From the NCBI RefSeq assembly GCF_002307355.1, contig NZ_CP017481.1:1-64000 (forward strand): a DNA stretch of 64,000 bases, given 5' to 3'. Below, piece by piece: positions 1 to 8,707 of the stretch. The stretch is from Pectobacterium polaris (lineage in GTDB: Bacteria > Pseudomonadota > Gammaproteobacteria > Enterobacterales > Enterobacteriaceae). The first letter of the stretch is position 1; every line of letters begins with the position of its first letter. The notes below the pieces were generated by a model. That model did not search any database and was not told the DNA's origin. It worked only from the letters and a program-made list of their open reading frames with translations. Position numbers and translations under genes: made by a program.

Positions 1-795
1 GGGCAGAAAGCTGAGAAAGCGGCTAAAGCTGAGATTGCCGACCTTGAGCAAAAACTTGCCGGCACAGTCATTCACTTTGTCGCCGATAACAAAATCACCG
101 CCCAGCATCATGTTTCCTTTGCCGAGACGGTTCTGCTGCCCTTCGTGAATGGGCACACGACGGTGCTGCCAGGCCAGAACAGACACGTCATCCAGGTCAA
201 AACAGTGAATAACCAAGCCCGCGACCACTTCTGGGGAACGGCTGGGGCTGGCAAGCACCCCAGCGTAGGAAAGCATCTTGGCGCGGTTAACCGGCAGACT
301 GTCGCGTACGGCATCATTCCCTAACCCCACGAGCGCAAACATCAGGCGGGAGAATCCATCCTCACCCTCATTCTGAAAGCGGACGTGATAGCGGTATTTA
401 CGCCATGCGCGGTGCAGCAGCGTGAGTAAGCGGTGATGAAAGAAGTCGAGAAACACGCCCAGCTTCTGTTCGCCCTGCGCGTATTCCCAGGCTAGTTCTT
501 CGAGGTAATAACCGGGCATCGGTGACTGGCTGCCGTGCAGGCCAAGAAACGCGACTTCCAGCTCCTGACGACCCTCTTCATCACATCCCACCTGCAAGAC
601 ATCGCTGGGGTGAAAACCGATGGACGCCGTAGAGCGAAAGCGCAGGCGTTCTTGTTCAGGGCGGTAATCCAGCGCTTGTTCCAGATCCACGCCTTCCAGC
701 TGGTTAAGTAACTCCACCAATTGGAAAAAATTAAAGCGTGAGACATCCTGACGGAACGTCACATCATTGAGTGTTGACCTATCTGTACCGGCCAT
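1..795 (-). CDS. tssG: TssG, T6SS baseplate protein (3' end cut off)
   Basis: Baseplate wedge protein of the type VI secretion system (VasB/ImpH family); it works with TssF, TssE and TssK to link the sheath to the membrane complex. The ATG is at 795 (MAGTDRSTLNDV), inside the end of tssF, so the two genes overlap by 37 bp as is usual for translationally coupled T6SS genes. 265 codons are visible and the frame is still open at the window edge; the family is usually somewhat over 300 residues, so the C-terminus is missing. Recognisable family segments are RFNFFQLVELL near the start, FHPSDVLQV, GLHGSQSPMP and the FVIGDKVNDCAGKF stretch near the cut. Fifth gene of the tssBCEFG run. Confidence 0.9.
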   Translation of the reverse strand, partial: MAGTDRSTLNDVTFRQDVSRFNFFQLVELLNQLEGVDLEQALDYRPEQERLRFRSTASIGFHPSDVLQVGCDEEGRQELEVAFLGLHGSQSPMPGYYLEELAWEYAQGEQKLGVFLDFFHHRLLTLLHRAWRKYRYHVRFQNEGEDGFSRLMFALVGLGNDAVRDSLPVNRAKMLSYAGVLASPSRSPEVVAGLVIHCFDLDDVSVLAWQHRRVPIHEGQQNRLGKGNMMLGGDFVIGDKVNDCAGKFLLKVGNLSFSRFLSFLP

Positions 796-2525
796 CGGTA
801 GCGCTCCTTGTTATCGATGTTGACCACTTCCAACAGGTGGAAAGCGTTGACGCTGGCGTATAGCGAGAAGAAGTGCGCCAGCACCGTACTAAACAGATAG
901 AGTTCTCCTTCACTGGAAAACGCGGATTGCCGTACTGACAGGATGGATTTCAAGCCGCGAACCGGCATCCCCTGAACCAGACGGTCGATCGGTGTGGTTT
1001 CGATAGATTCGATCCCTGCCAGACGCTTACGCGAGGCTTGCTCCGCCTGCTTGTCGTGCAGCGCCGGGAAATCGTAAGTACGCAGGATCTGCACCAACGC
1101 ATCGCGCTGTAGCAGCGACACATAGTTCAGAGACAGGTTGGAGATCAGCGTCCAGTGCAGGCTGCCATCCATCGCAGGCCGCAGCGGTCGCGTCGGCCGC
1201 ACCAGATTGCGAAACGTCGCGAAAGACGGCGAATTCCCGGTGGGCACGCAGATCGACCCAACGGGCAATTTTGCCGCACGCGATCGGTTGGTACAGGTCA
1301 GCGTGACCGAGATGGATTCATCCAAATCAATCACTTCCTGCTCATCGCCACGGACAAAAGAGAGCATGTGATCAAACCCGTTGCCGTTCACCGCTTCTCT
1401 TACCCGGATGCGGTAATAGAGCGCCAGCCGTCCTTTGGCTCGTTCGATTTGGTGCTGAAAGCTCTCAAAAGGCTGATAGGTGCGTGGAATCCCCCGAGCA
1501 CGGCCGGAATTCCCCTCAACCCAGCCTTCAACCTTATCCACAGAGAAGATTTCAAAGCTATCGGCGTTGCGGTAGCTGGCCTTCAACGGGTAATCCGTCT
1601 GGCGTCCGCTGAGATTGATCGGTTCGCTATCATGCTGGAAGAGATTGATTGCCGGCACGCAGTTGAGCATGAACGAATCAGGGCGAATCTTCAGTTCCGC
1701 TGGCAGCGGGCGGTCAAAGCAAAAATGCAGACGGAATTCCGTTACCGTCAGCGGGAGATCTGGCCATACCGCGCCAGCGAGTTGGAAAAAGAGAAAACTT
1801 TCAGGAAAACAAAAATATTCCTGCAGGATGCGGTAGCCAGAATAGACATTGCCGGGGTACGGCAATAGCGCATCTTCCCGCTCAAAGCCGACCGTCTTCA
1901 GCACGCTGGCTTCCTGACGGAAGCGTTGACCATCGATTTCCAGCTCAATATGCGACAGCTGGCTGGCGATCCAGAAATAGAGTTCGTTGGCCGTATAGGT
2001 ATCACCGCCCAGATAAAAGCGCAGTTTGTCGAGTTGCAGATCGCTTAGCGATAACGGGCCATGCAGCCCAATATCCAGCGTAATGGTGGAAAGATCGTTG
2101 CCGCTCTGTACCTTGATATCACGGATATCCGCCGGATAAATCCAGGCATCGTGGCAGGTCTGAAAATGGCAAACCACATCATCAATCGGCAGGCTATCAA
2201 GCTCACAGCCACGTTCAACAAACGCGGGCTGGGCAATCGCGCCGGGGAGTACCGAAAACTGCATAATCGTCATGCTCGGTACGGGGCGCAGGTAATTAGG
2301 CCACAGCATGCCCAGCAGACCGTGTGTCAGTTCCGGAAACTCATCCTCGATCTTCGCCCGCAGGCTCCCTGTCAAAAAGGCGAACCCTTCCAGCAGACGC
2401 TCGACGTCTGGATCCGTGGTTTGTTCTGACAAAAATCGGGTAAGCTCAGGGTGCGCCTTGGCGAATTCACGCCCTTGCAGGCGCAAGTAGGTCAGCTCAT
2501 CCCTGAAAAAATGTTCCAGTGACAT
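759..2525 (-). CDS. tssF: TssF, T6SS baseplate protein
   Basis: 588-residue TssF (VasA/ImpG family), a main wedge component of the T6SS baseplate that forms the TssF2-TssG unit. The N-terminus MSLEHFFRDELTYLRLQGRE followed by FAKAHPELTRFLS and DPDVERLLEGFAFLTG is the typical family opening (PDVERLLEGFAFL). The length is normal for the family. It starts 2 bp downstream of the tssE stop and overlaps tssG, so it belongs to one transcript with tssB, tssC and tssE. No sign of damage. Confidence 0.95.
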   Translation of the reverse strand: MSLEHFFRDELTYLRLQGREFAKAHPELTRFLSEQTTDPDVERLLEGFAFLTGSLRAKIEDEFPELTHGLLGMLWPNYLRPVPSMTIMQFSVLPGAIAQPAFVERGCELDSLPIDDVVCHFQTCHDAWIYPADIRDIKVQSGNDLSTITLDIGLHGPLSLSDLQLDKLRFYLGGDTYTANELYFWIASQLSHIELEIDGQRFRQEASVLKTVGFEREDALLPYPGNVYSGYRILQEYFCFPESFLFFQLAGAVWPDLPLTVTEFRLHFCFDRPLPAELKIRPDSFMLNCVPAINLFQHDSEPINLSGRQTDYPLKASYRNADSFEIFSVDKVEGWVEGNSGRARGIPRTYQPFESFQHQIERAKGRLALYYRIRVREAVNGNGFDHMLSFVRGDEQEVIDLDESISVTLTCTNRSRAAKLPVGSICVPTGNSPSFATFRNLVRPTRPLRPAMDGSLHWTLISNLSLNYVSLLQRDALVQILRTYDFPALHDKQAEQASRKRLAGIESIETTPIDRLVQGMPVRGLKSILSVRQSAFSSEGELYLFSTVLAHFFSLYASVNAFHLLEVVNIDNKERYRWPVQIGQHSMM

Positions 2526-2527
2526 AA

Positions 2528-2959
2528 TCAGATCATTCTGTAGTGGCGGTGGCTATCCATATGGATATTGAAAGAGGCAACCTGCTCCAGATCTTCCAAT
2601 CTGACCCGAGCGGTAACCTGAAACGACATCTCCATCGGATTCGATAAATAGTCCGACGTGTTGACATCCACATGAACAATTCGAGGTTCAAAGCGACAGA
2701 TACACTGTCGGATCGCCTCCCGGATCTTCCCTCGAATGTCCGCACCACCCTGCGTCGCGTCATTAAAATCAATCACGCCAAGCTCAGGTGCGCTGCGGCA
2801 ATTTCCGGGCCGGGTGTTGAGCACATTGTCCAATTGACGCTTAACGGACTCGATCAGTGCTTCAACTTCCGTTTCAGGGGAGGAGCGACGCTCCTCCCCA
2901 CGGATACGATCAAACAGACTTGCCGCGTTTCCCCTTTCCCAGGCAGAAAGAGACGGCAT
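2528..2959 (-). CDS. tssE: TssE, gp25-like baseplate subunit
   Basis: 143-residue member of the gp25/lysozyme-like baseplate family, which sits at the base of the contractile sheath and starts sheath assembly. Residues from about 30 to 130 carry the gp25 pattern: SVKRQLDNVLNTRPG, then PELGVIDFND, and EAIRQCICRFEPRI, which contains the FEPR segment expected in functional TssE. It is packed between tssC (5 bp gap) and tssF (2 bp gap). Identification rests on motif recognition and on the fixed gene order B-C-E-F-G. Confidence 0.93.
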   Translation of the reverse strand: MPSLSAWERGNAASLFDRIRGEERRSSPETEVEALIESVKRQLDNVLNTRPGNCRSAPELGVIDFNDATQGGADIRGKIREAIRQCICRFEPRIVHVDVNTSDYLSNPMEMSFQVTARVRLEDLEQVASFNIHMDSHRHYRMI

Positions 2960-2964
2960 AAGTC

Positions 2965-4443
2965 TTATTCCTTATCCAAACGCCCTACCAGCGACAGCTC
3001 AAAGTTCGCCCCCATGTACTTGAAGTGCGGGCGCACAGACATGGTGACCTGATACCAACCTGGTTCTCCTTCTACATCCAGCACTTTGATTTGTGCGGCA
3101 CGCAGAGGACGACGGCTACGAACATCTGCCGGCGGGTTTTCCTGATCGGCGATGTACTGTTTAATCCAGGTATTCAACTCACGCTCAAGATCCTGACGCT
3201 CTTTCCATGAACCAATCTGTTCACGCTGTAGCACTTTGATGTAGTGCGCCAGACGGTTGATGATGAACATGTACGGCAGTTGCGTACCCAGCTTGTAGTT
3301 GGTTTCCGCTTCTTTGCCTTCTTTGGTGTTTGGGAACACCTTCGGCTTCTGCACCGAGTTAGCCGAGAAGAAGGCCGCATTGTCGCTGTCTTTACGCATC
3401 GTCAGCGTGATAAAGCCTTCTTCGGCCATTTCATATTCGCGACGATCGGTGATCAGGACTTCAGTCGGGATCTTGGCCTGAAGTTGGCCCATGGCTTCAT
3501 AAACATGCACTGGCAGGTCGGTAATCGCACCACCGCTCTGCGGGCCAATGATGTTCGGACACCAGCGGTATTTTGCGAAGCTGTCCGTCAGCGCCGTTCC
3601 CATCAGATAGGCGGTATTGCCCCACAGATAGTGTTCGTGATTGGTGCTGATATCTTCCTTGTAGTTGAAGCCCTTAATCGGGTTCTCTACCGGGTCATAA
3701 GGCAGGCGAGCCAGGAAGCGCGGTGCCGTCAGCCCCAGATAGCGACCATCTTCGGACTCACGCAGCGAGCGCCATTTCGTGTAGGCCGGGCCTTCGAAAA
3801 CGGACTTCAGATCTTTGATGGAAGGCAGATCGGTGAAGCGATCCACGCCAAAGAAGGTTGGAGCAACGGAAGAGATGAACGGCGCATGCGCCATCGCACC
3901 AACGGCGCTGACATACTGCATCAGCTTAATGTCTGGTGAGCTTTGCGTCAGCGCATAGTCACCGATCACGCCACCGATAGGCTGACCACCAAACTGGCCG
4001 TAACCGCTGGAATACACGTGCTTATAGAAGCCAGACTGTGAGATTTCAGGCGCGAATTCGAAATCTTCCAACAGCTCTTCTTTCGTCGCATGCAACACCA
4101 GCAGTTTGATGTTTTCACGGAAATCGGTGCGATCGATAAGCAGTTTCATCGAACGCCAGGAAGATTCCAGTTCCTGTAATTCTTTCGCATGCAGAATAAC
4201 GTCAATCTGCTTGCTGAGCTTTTTGTCCAGTTCGACGATCATGCTATCGACCAGCGCTTTGTTCACGGGTTCTGCTGCGTTACCGCTATCAAGAATGTTA
4301 GCAACCAGCGCGGCAATGCCCTGTTTAGCCACGCTGTAGCCTTCATCAACCGGGCTGATACGCGCTTGAGCCATGATGTCATCAAGCAGCGATCCAGAAG
4401 CACTGGCGGCTCCTGCCTGAACCTGTTCTTCAACTATTGACAT
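2965..4443 (-). CDS. tssC: TssC, large sheath subunit
   Basis: 492-residue large subunit of the T6SS contractile sheath (VipB family); it polymerises with TssB around the Hcp tube and contracts to fire the system. Family landmarks are ELESSWRSMKLLIDRTDF at about 90-108, GQPIGGVIGDY, and the C-terminal VSVRPHFKYMGANFELSLVGRL stretch, which belongs to the conserved end of the family. Length is normal. It lies 32 bp after tssB and directly before tssE. Confidence 0.96.
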   Translation of the reverse strand: MSIVEEQVQAGAASASGSLLDDIMAQARISPVDEGYSVAKQGIAALVANILDSGNAAEPVNKALVDSMIVELDKKLSKQIDVILHAKELQELESSWRSMKLLIDRTDFRENIKLLVLHATKEELLEDFEFAPEISQSGFYKHVYSSGYGQFGGQPIGGVIGDYALTQSSPDIKLMQYVSAVGAMAHAPFISSVAPTFFGVDRFTDLPSIKDLKSVFEGPAYTKWRSLRESEDGRYLGLTAPRFLARLPYDPVENPIKGFNYKEDISTNHEHYLWGNTAYLMGTALTDSFAKYRWCPNIIGPQSGGAITDLPVHVYEAMGQLQAKIPTEVLITDRREYEMAEEGFITLTMRKDSDNAAFFSANSVQKPKVFPNTKEGKEAETNYKLGTQLPYMFIINRLAHYIKVLQREQIGSWKERQDLERELNTWIKQYIADQENPPADVRSRRPLRAAQIKVLDVEGEPGWYQVTMSVRPHFKYMGANFELSLVGRLDKE

Positions 4444-4475
4444 ATTCGTTTCCCTATTTCGTCAATAAACATCAA

Positions 4476-4979
4476 TTATTCGGCGGGTTTTACCAGATCG
4501 AGCTCTTTCAAAAGCTGCTCTCTGGCTTCTTCGCTGGACAACAGATCCTGCAAACGATTACGGAATGAGGGAATATTGCCGAGGGGGCCTTTCAGCGCGA
4601 CCAGTGCTTCACGTAAATCAAGCAACTTACGTAATTCAGGTACCTGTTGGGCAATGCGGTCAGGGGAGAAATCATTCAGACCGCCGATGCTCAGTTTCAC
4701 TGGCAGGTCATCCTGGCTTTCTTCTTCAAGGCGGTTTGGCACACTGAAATTCAATTCCAGATTTGCTTCTTTCATCACTGAGGTAAAGTTGTTCTTATCG
4801 ATCGATACGGTCTGACGTTCTTCGATCGGCGTTTCCTCTGTGCGCCCTTTCATATTTCCCACGATCATCAGCGTCAACGGCAATTCTATTTCCGCCTGCT
4901 GACCACCAGTGGCCGGAACATATTTGATATTAATACGTTCCTTTGGTGCGACAGATGCACCATCAGTTCCTTTTGCCAT
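4476..4979 (-). CDS. tssB: TssB, small sheath subunit
   Basis: Small subunit of the T6SS sheath (VipA family), partner of TssC. I place the start at the ATG at 4979 (MAKGTDGASVAPKERINI), giving 167 residues, close to the usual family size. A GTG 24 bp upstream would add eight residues that do not look like the family. Landmarks are RINIKY, EIELPLTLMIVGNMKG and the DFSPDRIAQQVPEL stretch. First gene of the visible operon. No hcp, vgrG or regulatory gene precedes it in this window, so these must lie elsewhere. Confidence 0.94.
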   Translation of the reverse strand: MAKGTDGASVAPKERINIKYVPATGGQQAEIELPLTLMIVGNMKGRTEETPIEERQTVSIDKNNFTSVMKEANLELNFSVPNRLEEESQDDLPVKLSIGGLNDFSPDRIAQQVPELRKLLDLREALVALKGPLGNIPSFRNRLQDLLSSEEAREQLLKELDLVKPAE

Positions 4980-5715
4980 GTGTCTATACCAACGTAAGGG
5001 CACTCGGGCCCGGAGAAGTAAAGTCGATTCCTACCAAAAGCCCGCCATAATCCATAAGAACGGCAGCGATTCGGCAAACAAATAACGCATTTGTTTTTCG
5101 ACCAGCGAGATGAAATAAATTAAAAACCGAATTAAAAAGCATAATAAAACCGTAATGTTACGGCTTATATCGGCGTAAAAAGAATCACACCAAGAAGGAA
5201 TTAAATACATTTATATTTTGAGTTTAGATCATACACACAACACAAACACACGGTCAATGCTTATATAGCAGAGCAAGTAAATCGAACCACTAAAACACAA
5301 ATAACAACAAAAACAATGAATTAGATTAACCCTAAGTAAAAATAAACAGCAGAAAAAAGAATATACCGATGATTTTCAATTAGCGGAAAAGGCATATATT
5401 TTGTGCCTTTTAATTTCGTTAGAAACGAAATACTTAATACGCTAATAAAAATTAGAAATTACAAATAGCCCATTAATTTTAATTTAGTGAAAATATTTAC
5501 CCTCTATTTTTTACTTTTTACAGAACAAATAACTCCATTACCTTAATAAACTATTTCCCTGTTAAGAAATAAATATTAGATAGTTTAGCAATCATTGATT
5601 TTTTAATGGAAATTATTAGTTTTTTATACTATCAAAAAACACTAATCAAGAGTTAATGACTTACCGTGGTGTTTTTACGTTATTTCATAACAAAAATCAC
5701 CGAGAGATGTAGTGA
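4980..5715. other. AT-rich intergenic stretch upstream of tssB
   Basis: About 740 bp without a convincing gene on either strand. It is much richer in A and T than the T6SS genes, with many A and T runs, so it could be bent and bound by nucleoid proteins such as H-NS. That is only an inference from composition. The tssB promoter must lie here, but I could not find a clear sigma-70 or sigma-54 pair. Confidence 0.6.
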
Positions 5716-5931
5716 AATGATCTTTTTAACGTCATTTTCAGGCTAAAAAATGGCAGCTATCCCGCAGAAGACGATTCCAGACTGAATGTGATTCTCGGGG
5801 TACGACGGAAAGGGGAAAATGAGGGAAAAGGCATTAAGCCATCAAAAGATATCGTGAAGCGGATTATCCGCAATATCCTGGCCGACCGATTCGATGCAGG
5901 CGTTCGCCTTGATCCTACCCAGAAACAGTGA
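5716..5931 (+). pseudogene. Orphan coding remnant, unknown family
   Basis: An open frame of 71 codons ends at TGA 5929-5931 and reads like protein, with charged segments such as RLNVILGVRRKGEN and KDIVKRIIRNILADRF, and a C-terminus ending RLDPTQKQ. It has no ATG, GTG or ribosome-binding site at a sensible place and is cut upstream by TGA at 5713-5715. Base composition is higher in GC than the flanking DNA, which also suggests coding ancestry. I take it as the 3' end of a gene whose 5' part was lost. I do not recognise the family. It might have been an effector or immunity gene next to the T6SS, but nothing shows that. Confidence 0.4.
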
Positions 5932-6015
5932 GCACGCGACTAAGTGAGTAAATTCTCAAGCAGGTGACATCACCTACTGACGAACCGGAGAAGGCTGGCC
6001 GATCTTTCATCGTGC

Positions 6016-6040
6016 TTGGGGGAGACGTCATCTCCCCCAA
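6016..6040. terminator. Strong hairpin downstream of terF-like gene
   Basis: A perfect 10-bp inverted repeat, TTGGGGGAGA and TCTCCCCCAA, with a 5-nt loop. It lies about 95 bp past the stop of the TerF-like gene on the minus strand and about 85 bp past the end of the coding remnant on the plus strand. There is no clear T tract on either side, so classical Rho-independent termination is uncertain. Confidence 0.4.
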
Positions 6041-6133
6041 TTACCAAAATCAAAGACATTCTGAAATAGCGCCGTATGAAGCAATTTCAATTCAGGCTTT
6101 AAAATAAGAAGCTCCCGGCAATGGGGCTTCTCA

Positions 6134-7393
6134 TTAGGCGATAATGCCTTCTTTTCTTGCAACCTGATTCCAGTCATTAAATTCTTCGAGCAACAGGTCA
6201 TAGAGCTTTTCATCGCTCATTTTTGCAAAGTCATCAATCGGAAAAAAGTTAGTGTTATCAACTCGGCGATCGGTGAAATCATCCAGTTGCTCAAGAATGC
6301 CGTAATTGCTGCCGCCCAAACCGACAAACTTCCAGAAGATGGCATGATTTGCCGAACGGCGGATCGCATCTTTAATGGCTTTGGTTTTACTGATACCACC
6401 ATCGGTAATAAAAACAACATAGACTGGCAACTCGCTGTCTTCAAAAAAATCAACGATTTCCGTCATACATGGTGGTTCGTTATTGGTCCCCCCTAACCCC
6501 GGCAACAGCTCCCACATGCCGCGCTTACCGGTTTTCTGAATCCGTTCGATATAACCATCAAGATTATCCAGCGTCACGTCTTCATATTTACGATTCTTCT
6601 CAGCAAAACCCCAGACGTCCATGGACCCGTCATCATCAAATTGAACAGCCAGTACGGCGATACGATCCAGTACAGCCTGAACATGACCTTTCTTAAACTC
6701 TCTGGTCATAGAAGCCGAGGCATCCAGCACGAATGCAACCTTCGCTTTAACAGATTGGAGGTTATGTTTTATCAGGCTAACGCTAGCATTTTTAGCCAAA
6801 CTGACAAGACGTGGCGCTTTTTCCTGGATGCGTTTTTCCAGACTGACCGTTGGCTTGGCCGGAGCAGGCGTTGGTGCAGGAGATGACACGTCAACACCAT
6901 AATTGATCGCCAGCGGCTCGAGACCACCATTAAAGCCCTGCCCCAGAGCCCTGAACTTCCAGCCGCCGTTGTGCCGGTAGACCTCACCAAGAATCAGCGC
7001 CTTCTCAGTTCGTCCAGCAAGAGGAGGCACATTAAACGTCGCCACGCCTTCAACATTCAGTTGAATACGGTGTAAGCCTGATACTGAATCAGCGCCGTCG
7101 ATCACCAAAGTAATGGCAATCTTTACGATGTCGCTGTCAATCCGGTTCAGGTCTAGCGTAAAGAGGCTGCTTTCTCCGGATGAAGAAAGATTAAGGCTTC
7201 CGTTCGGTGCGGAGGGCTGATTGAAGAAAATGAAGTCATTATCTCCTCTCACTTTATTCTGAGCCGAGAGCATAAAGGCGGAAGCATCGATATCACTACG
7301 AAATGTTGCTGTTTTTGGATACACCACAGAGATACGTAATACACTTTGGTTTAACGCAATATTTTGCCCAGATTGTAATTCCATATAAGACAT
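6134..7393 (-). CDS. TerF-like protein: TerD domain plus VWA domain
   Basis: 419-residue cytoplasmic protein with two parts. Residues 1 to about 165 form a TerD-type stress domain ([13 protein letters not shown], then the Ca-binding-like region with [13 protein letters not shown]). Residues about 215-400 form a von Willebrand A domain with a full MIDAS site: DASAS at about 222-226, a threonine in DVTLDN, and FITDGG. The length and domain order match TerF of tellurite-resistance clusters. No other ter gene lies beside it, so it is a solitary copy. Such TerD/VWA proteins are linked by comparative genomics to metal-dependent stress and defence complexes, but the role of this one is unknown. MSYMEL offers a second start at codon 4. 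Confidence 0.85.
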   Translation of the reverse strand: MSYMELQSGQNIALNQSVLRISVVYPKTATFRSDIDASAFMLSAQNKVRGDNDFIFFNQPSAPNGSLNLSSSGESSLFTLDLNRIDSDIVKIAITLVIDGADSVSGLHRIQLNVEGVATFNVPPLAGRTEKALILGEVYRHNGGWKFRALGQGFNGGLEPLAINYGVDVSSPAPTPAPAKPTVSLEKRIQEKAPRLVSLAKNASVSLIKHNLQSVKAKVAFVLDASASMTREFKKGHVQAVLDRIAVLAVQFDDDGSMDVWGFAEKNRKYEDVTLDNLDGYIERIQKTGKRGMWELLPGLGGTNNEPPCMTEIVDFFEDSELPVYVVFITDGGISKTKAIKDAIRRSANHAIFWKFVGLGGSNYGILEQLDDFTDRRVDNTNFFPIDDFAKMSDEKLYDLLLEEFNDWNQVARKEGIIA

Positions 7394-7413
7394 TCCTGTT
7401 TATTCAGTGAAAA

Positions 7414-7710
7414 TTAATACCCTAAACCACGCGTGCCACGAAATTTAATACGCTGCTGTAGCGCAGCCCAAGCACTGTGGCGATACCAGCAATTGTAATC
7501 TCACTCGATATAATTAAACATCACCGTTCTCATCTCTTCTCGACTAACAATGTACTCGCCGCAGATACATTCCATTTCAGAAAATGAAAAAATTTCCAGG
7601 CAGGCATCATCATAACAACACTTTTTGACTCTCATGCAGACACGCAAAGTATACTGCCTCAGCAACACCTGATAATGCACTGAAGAATACTGATGCTCAA
7701 ACCGGCCATG
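7414..7710 (-). pseudogene. IS3-family transposase, C-terminal remnant
   Basis: Reading the minus strand gives a degenerate end of an IS3-type OrfB: YQVLLRQYTLRV, CCYDDACLEIFS (intact elements have about NCYDNA.xESFF), then ISREEMRTxVFNYIE-like SREEMRTVMFNYIE, followed by an in-frame TGA where family members have cysteine, then DYNCWYRHSA. The order and spacing fit the catalytic-core end, including the glutamate of the DDE triad. The N-terminal half, OrfA and the terminal repeats are not visible. It abuts the integrase remnant on the opposite strand, so it marks an old breakpoint at about 7.71 kb. Confidence 0.7.
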
Positions 7711-7722
7711 TTTGGTGCATCA

Positions 7723-8011
7723 ATGAGGAAACCGCGTGAACGTTGGTTACCGCAAGATGAACTCCACATGCTTTGGAAAGCGCTGAATGAAACCTCTGTT
7801 GGCGGAGGTTCCGTTGCTGCGGGGGCGCGCGTGGTAGCATCCAGCGTGGTGATGTCATTATCAGTGGCGGACGCACTTCGTCTGATTATATTCACCGGTG
7901 TTCGTCGGTCAGAACGCTGGGATCAAATCAACGGTGATCGCTGGACTATTCCAGCTACAAAAAATGGCAAAAGTCATGATCCCGCTCCTCACTCTCACCG
8001 ACACCGGTTAA
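7723..8011 (+). pseudogene. Phage-type tyrosine integrase fragment, frameshifted
   Basis: The segment MRKPRERWLPQDELHMLWKAL followed by ADALRLIIFTGVRRSERW and GDRWTIPATKNGK is the middle of a P4/DUF4102-type tyrosine recombinase, including the conserved TGxRRSE arginine box. After KNGK the frame must shift by one base to read on as KVMIPLLTLTDTG before a stop at 8009-8011. The N-terminal arm-binding domain and the catalytic H-x-x-R and tyrosine are absent. It is a dead integrase and probably a leftover of the element that founded this island. Confidence 0.7.
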
Positions 8012-8420
8012 ATCAACAAACAGTATGCTGCGTTGTCCTGATGACAGCCGAACGCAAGGGCGTGCTGGGTGCAGGCTATCGGGCCATACTGACAGCGACG
8101 CCTGTATCTCTCGCAGGTTCTCGTGGTTGGGCATAAGGATTTCTCAGACAGAACGGCGTGGCGGCTACTGAAAACCGACACAGATTGGGGTGTGCATGGG
8201 ATAATATCTATCTGAAAATATTCTTTCTCTGGGGATACCACATTGATGGTTAGTAATGAGATCACCAATTCGATTGATTCATTTAGCTTTTTATCTGATA
8301 TTGGTTATGGCTATAGTTTGACAAGCCTAGCTCGATAGTTTTAGTCCATTGTGAATGACTAGCGAAGTTCACTTTTCGCTCAAATTGAGTATGGCATCCA
8401 TATATCTCTGGGATAACAGC
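8012..8420. other. Intergenic debris between integrase remnant and island operator
   Basis: Roughly 400 bp with no intact gene. A short open stretch on the plus strand near 8100-8215 (containing VLVVGHKDFSDRTAWRLL) looks vaguely protein-like, but has no start and no family I recognise. The rest is AT-rich. Confidence 0.4.
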
Positions 8421-8425
8421 AAGTG

Positions 8426-8442
8426 GCGACACAGATTGTCGC
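8426..8442. promoter_or_regulatory. Operator-like palindrome O1, upstream of small ORF and WYL gene
   Basis: A perfect inverted repeat, GCGACA-CAGAT-TGTCGC. The same geometry is found at 11304-11326 and 11714-11730. The right arm overlaps a possible -35 (TTGTCG), and TATAGT follows after 15 bp. The segment TTGTCGC...TAAA..TAGTC is shared with the copy at 11304, as if a promoter-operator unit had been duplicated. WYL-type regulators such as BrxR and CapW bind inverted repeats in their own promoters, so this is probably the binding site of the adjacent regulator. Confidence 0.65.
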
Positions 8443-8497
8443 TTTAACCTAGTAAATATAGTCCTCGAAAGGTAATCCGTTAAATGAGGAACTTACT

Positions 8498-8614
8498 ATG
8501 AAAGAATTGCTCAGCTTTGCTATCGGTCTTACTGTTGGGGTTCTTCTGATGAAGAGCCAGAATACGATAGATAATTTGAAAAAAGATCTAGAACAAGCCC
8601 AGTCTCGTCATTGA
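8498..8614 (+). CDS. Small single-pass membrane protein (38 aa)
   Basis: A 38-residue ORF starting at ATG 8498 with a good ribosome site (GAGGA, 8 bp upstream). The product begins MKELLSFAIGLTVGVLLM, one predicted membrane helix at about residues 4-19, followed by a short charged helix (NTIDNLKKDLEQAQSRH) that could form a coiled coil. It sits between the O1 palindrome and the WYL regulator, so it would be the first gene of that transcript. No family recognised. Small membrane proteins of this type occur near membrane-bound defence complexes, but I have no direct evidence for its role. Confidence 0.55.
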   Translation: MKELLSFAIGLTVGVLLMKSQNTIDNLKKDLEQAQSRH

Positions 8615-8707
8615 CGTTAATGTAGCCATGAAGATGGGGGGCACATAATATTAATAATAGATGTTGCCGAATTATTACAATAACCAGAATATGATTAACA
8701 CAGCATT

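Noticed and set aside
1..324. Open plus-strand frame with a coiled-coil-like start opposite tssG
   Set aside because: It has no start in the window and is exactly antisense to a TssG sequence with clear family motifs; the A/K/E-rich look comes from the complementary codons.
1155..1868. 237-codon plus-strand ORF inside tssF
   Set aside because: Antisense shadow of a well supported tssF; composition (R, H, Q rich) is typical of antisense frames.
5040..5110. Sigma-54 promoter for tssB
   Set aside because: Some sigma-54 T6SS operons exist, but no GG-N10-GC pair with the right flanks was found in the upstream 100 bp.
6134..7393. TerY-P type defence triad
   Set aside because: Only the VWA protein is present; no kinase or PP2C phosphatase gene lies beside it.
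8008..8268. 86-codon minus-strand ORF after the integrase remnant
   Set aside because: No ribosome site or family resemblance, and it lies over degraded mobile-element DNA.
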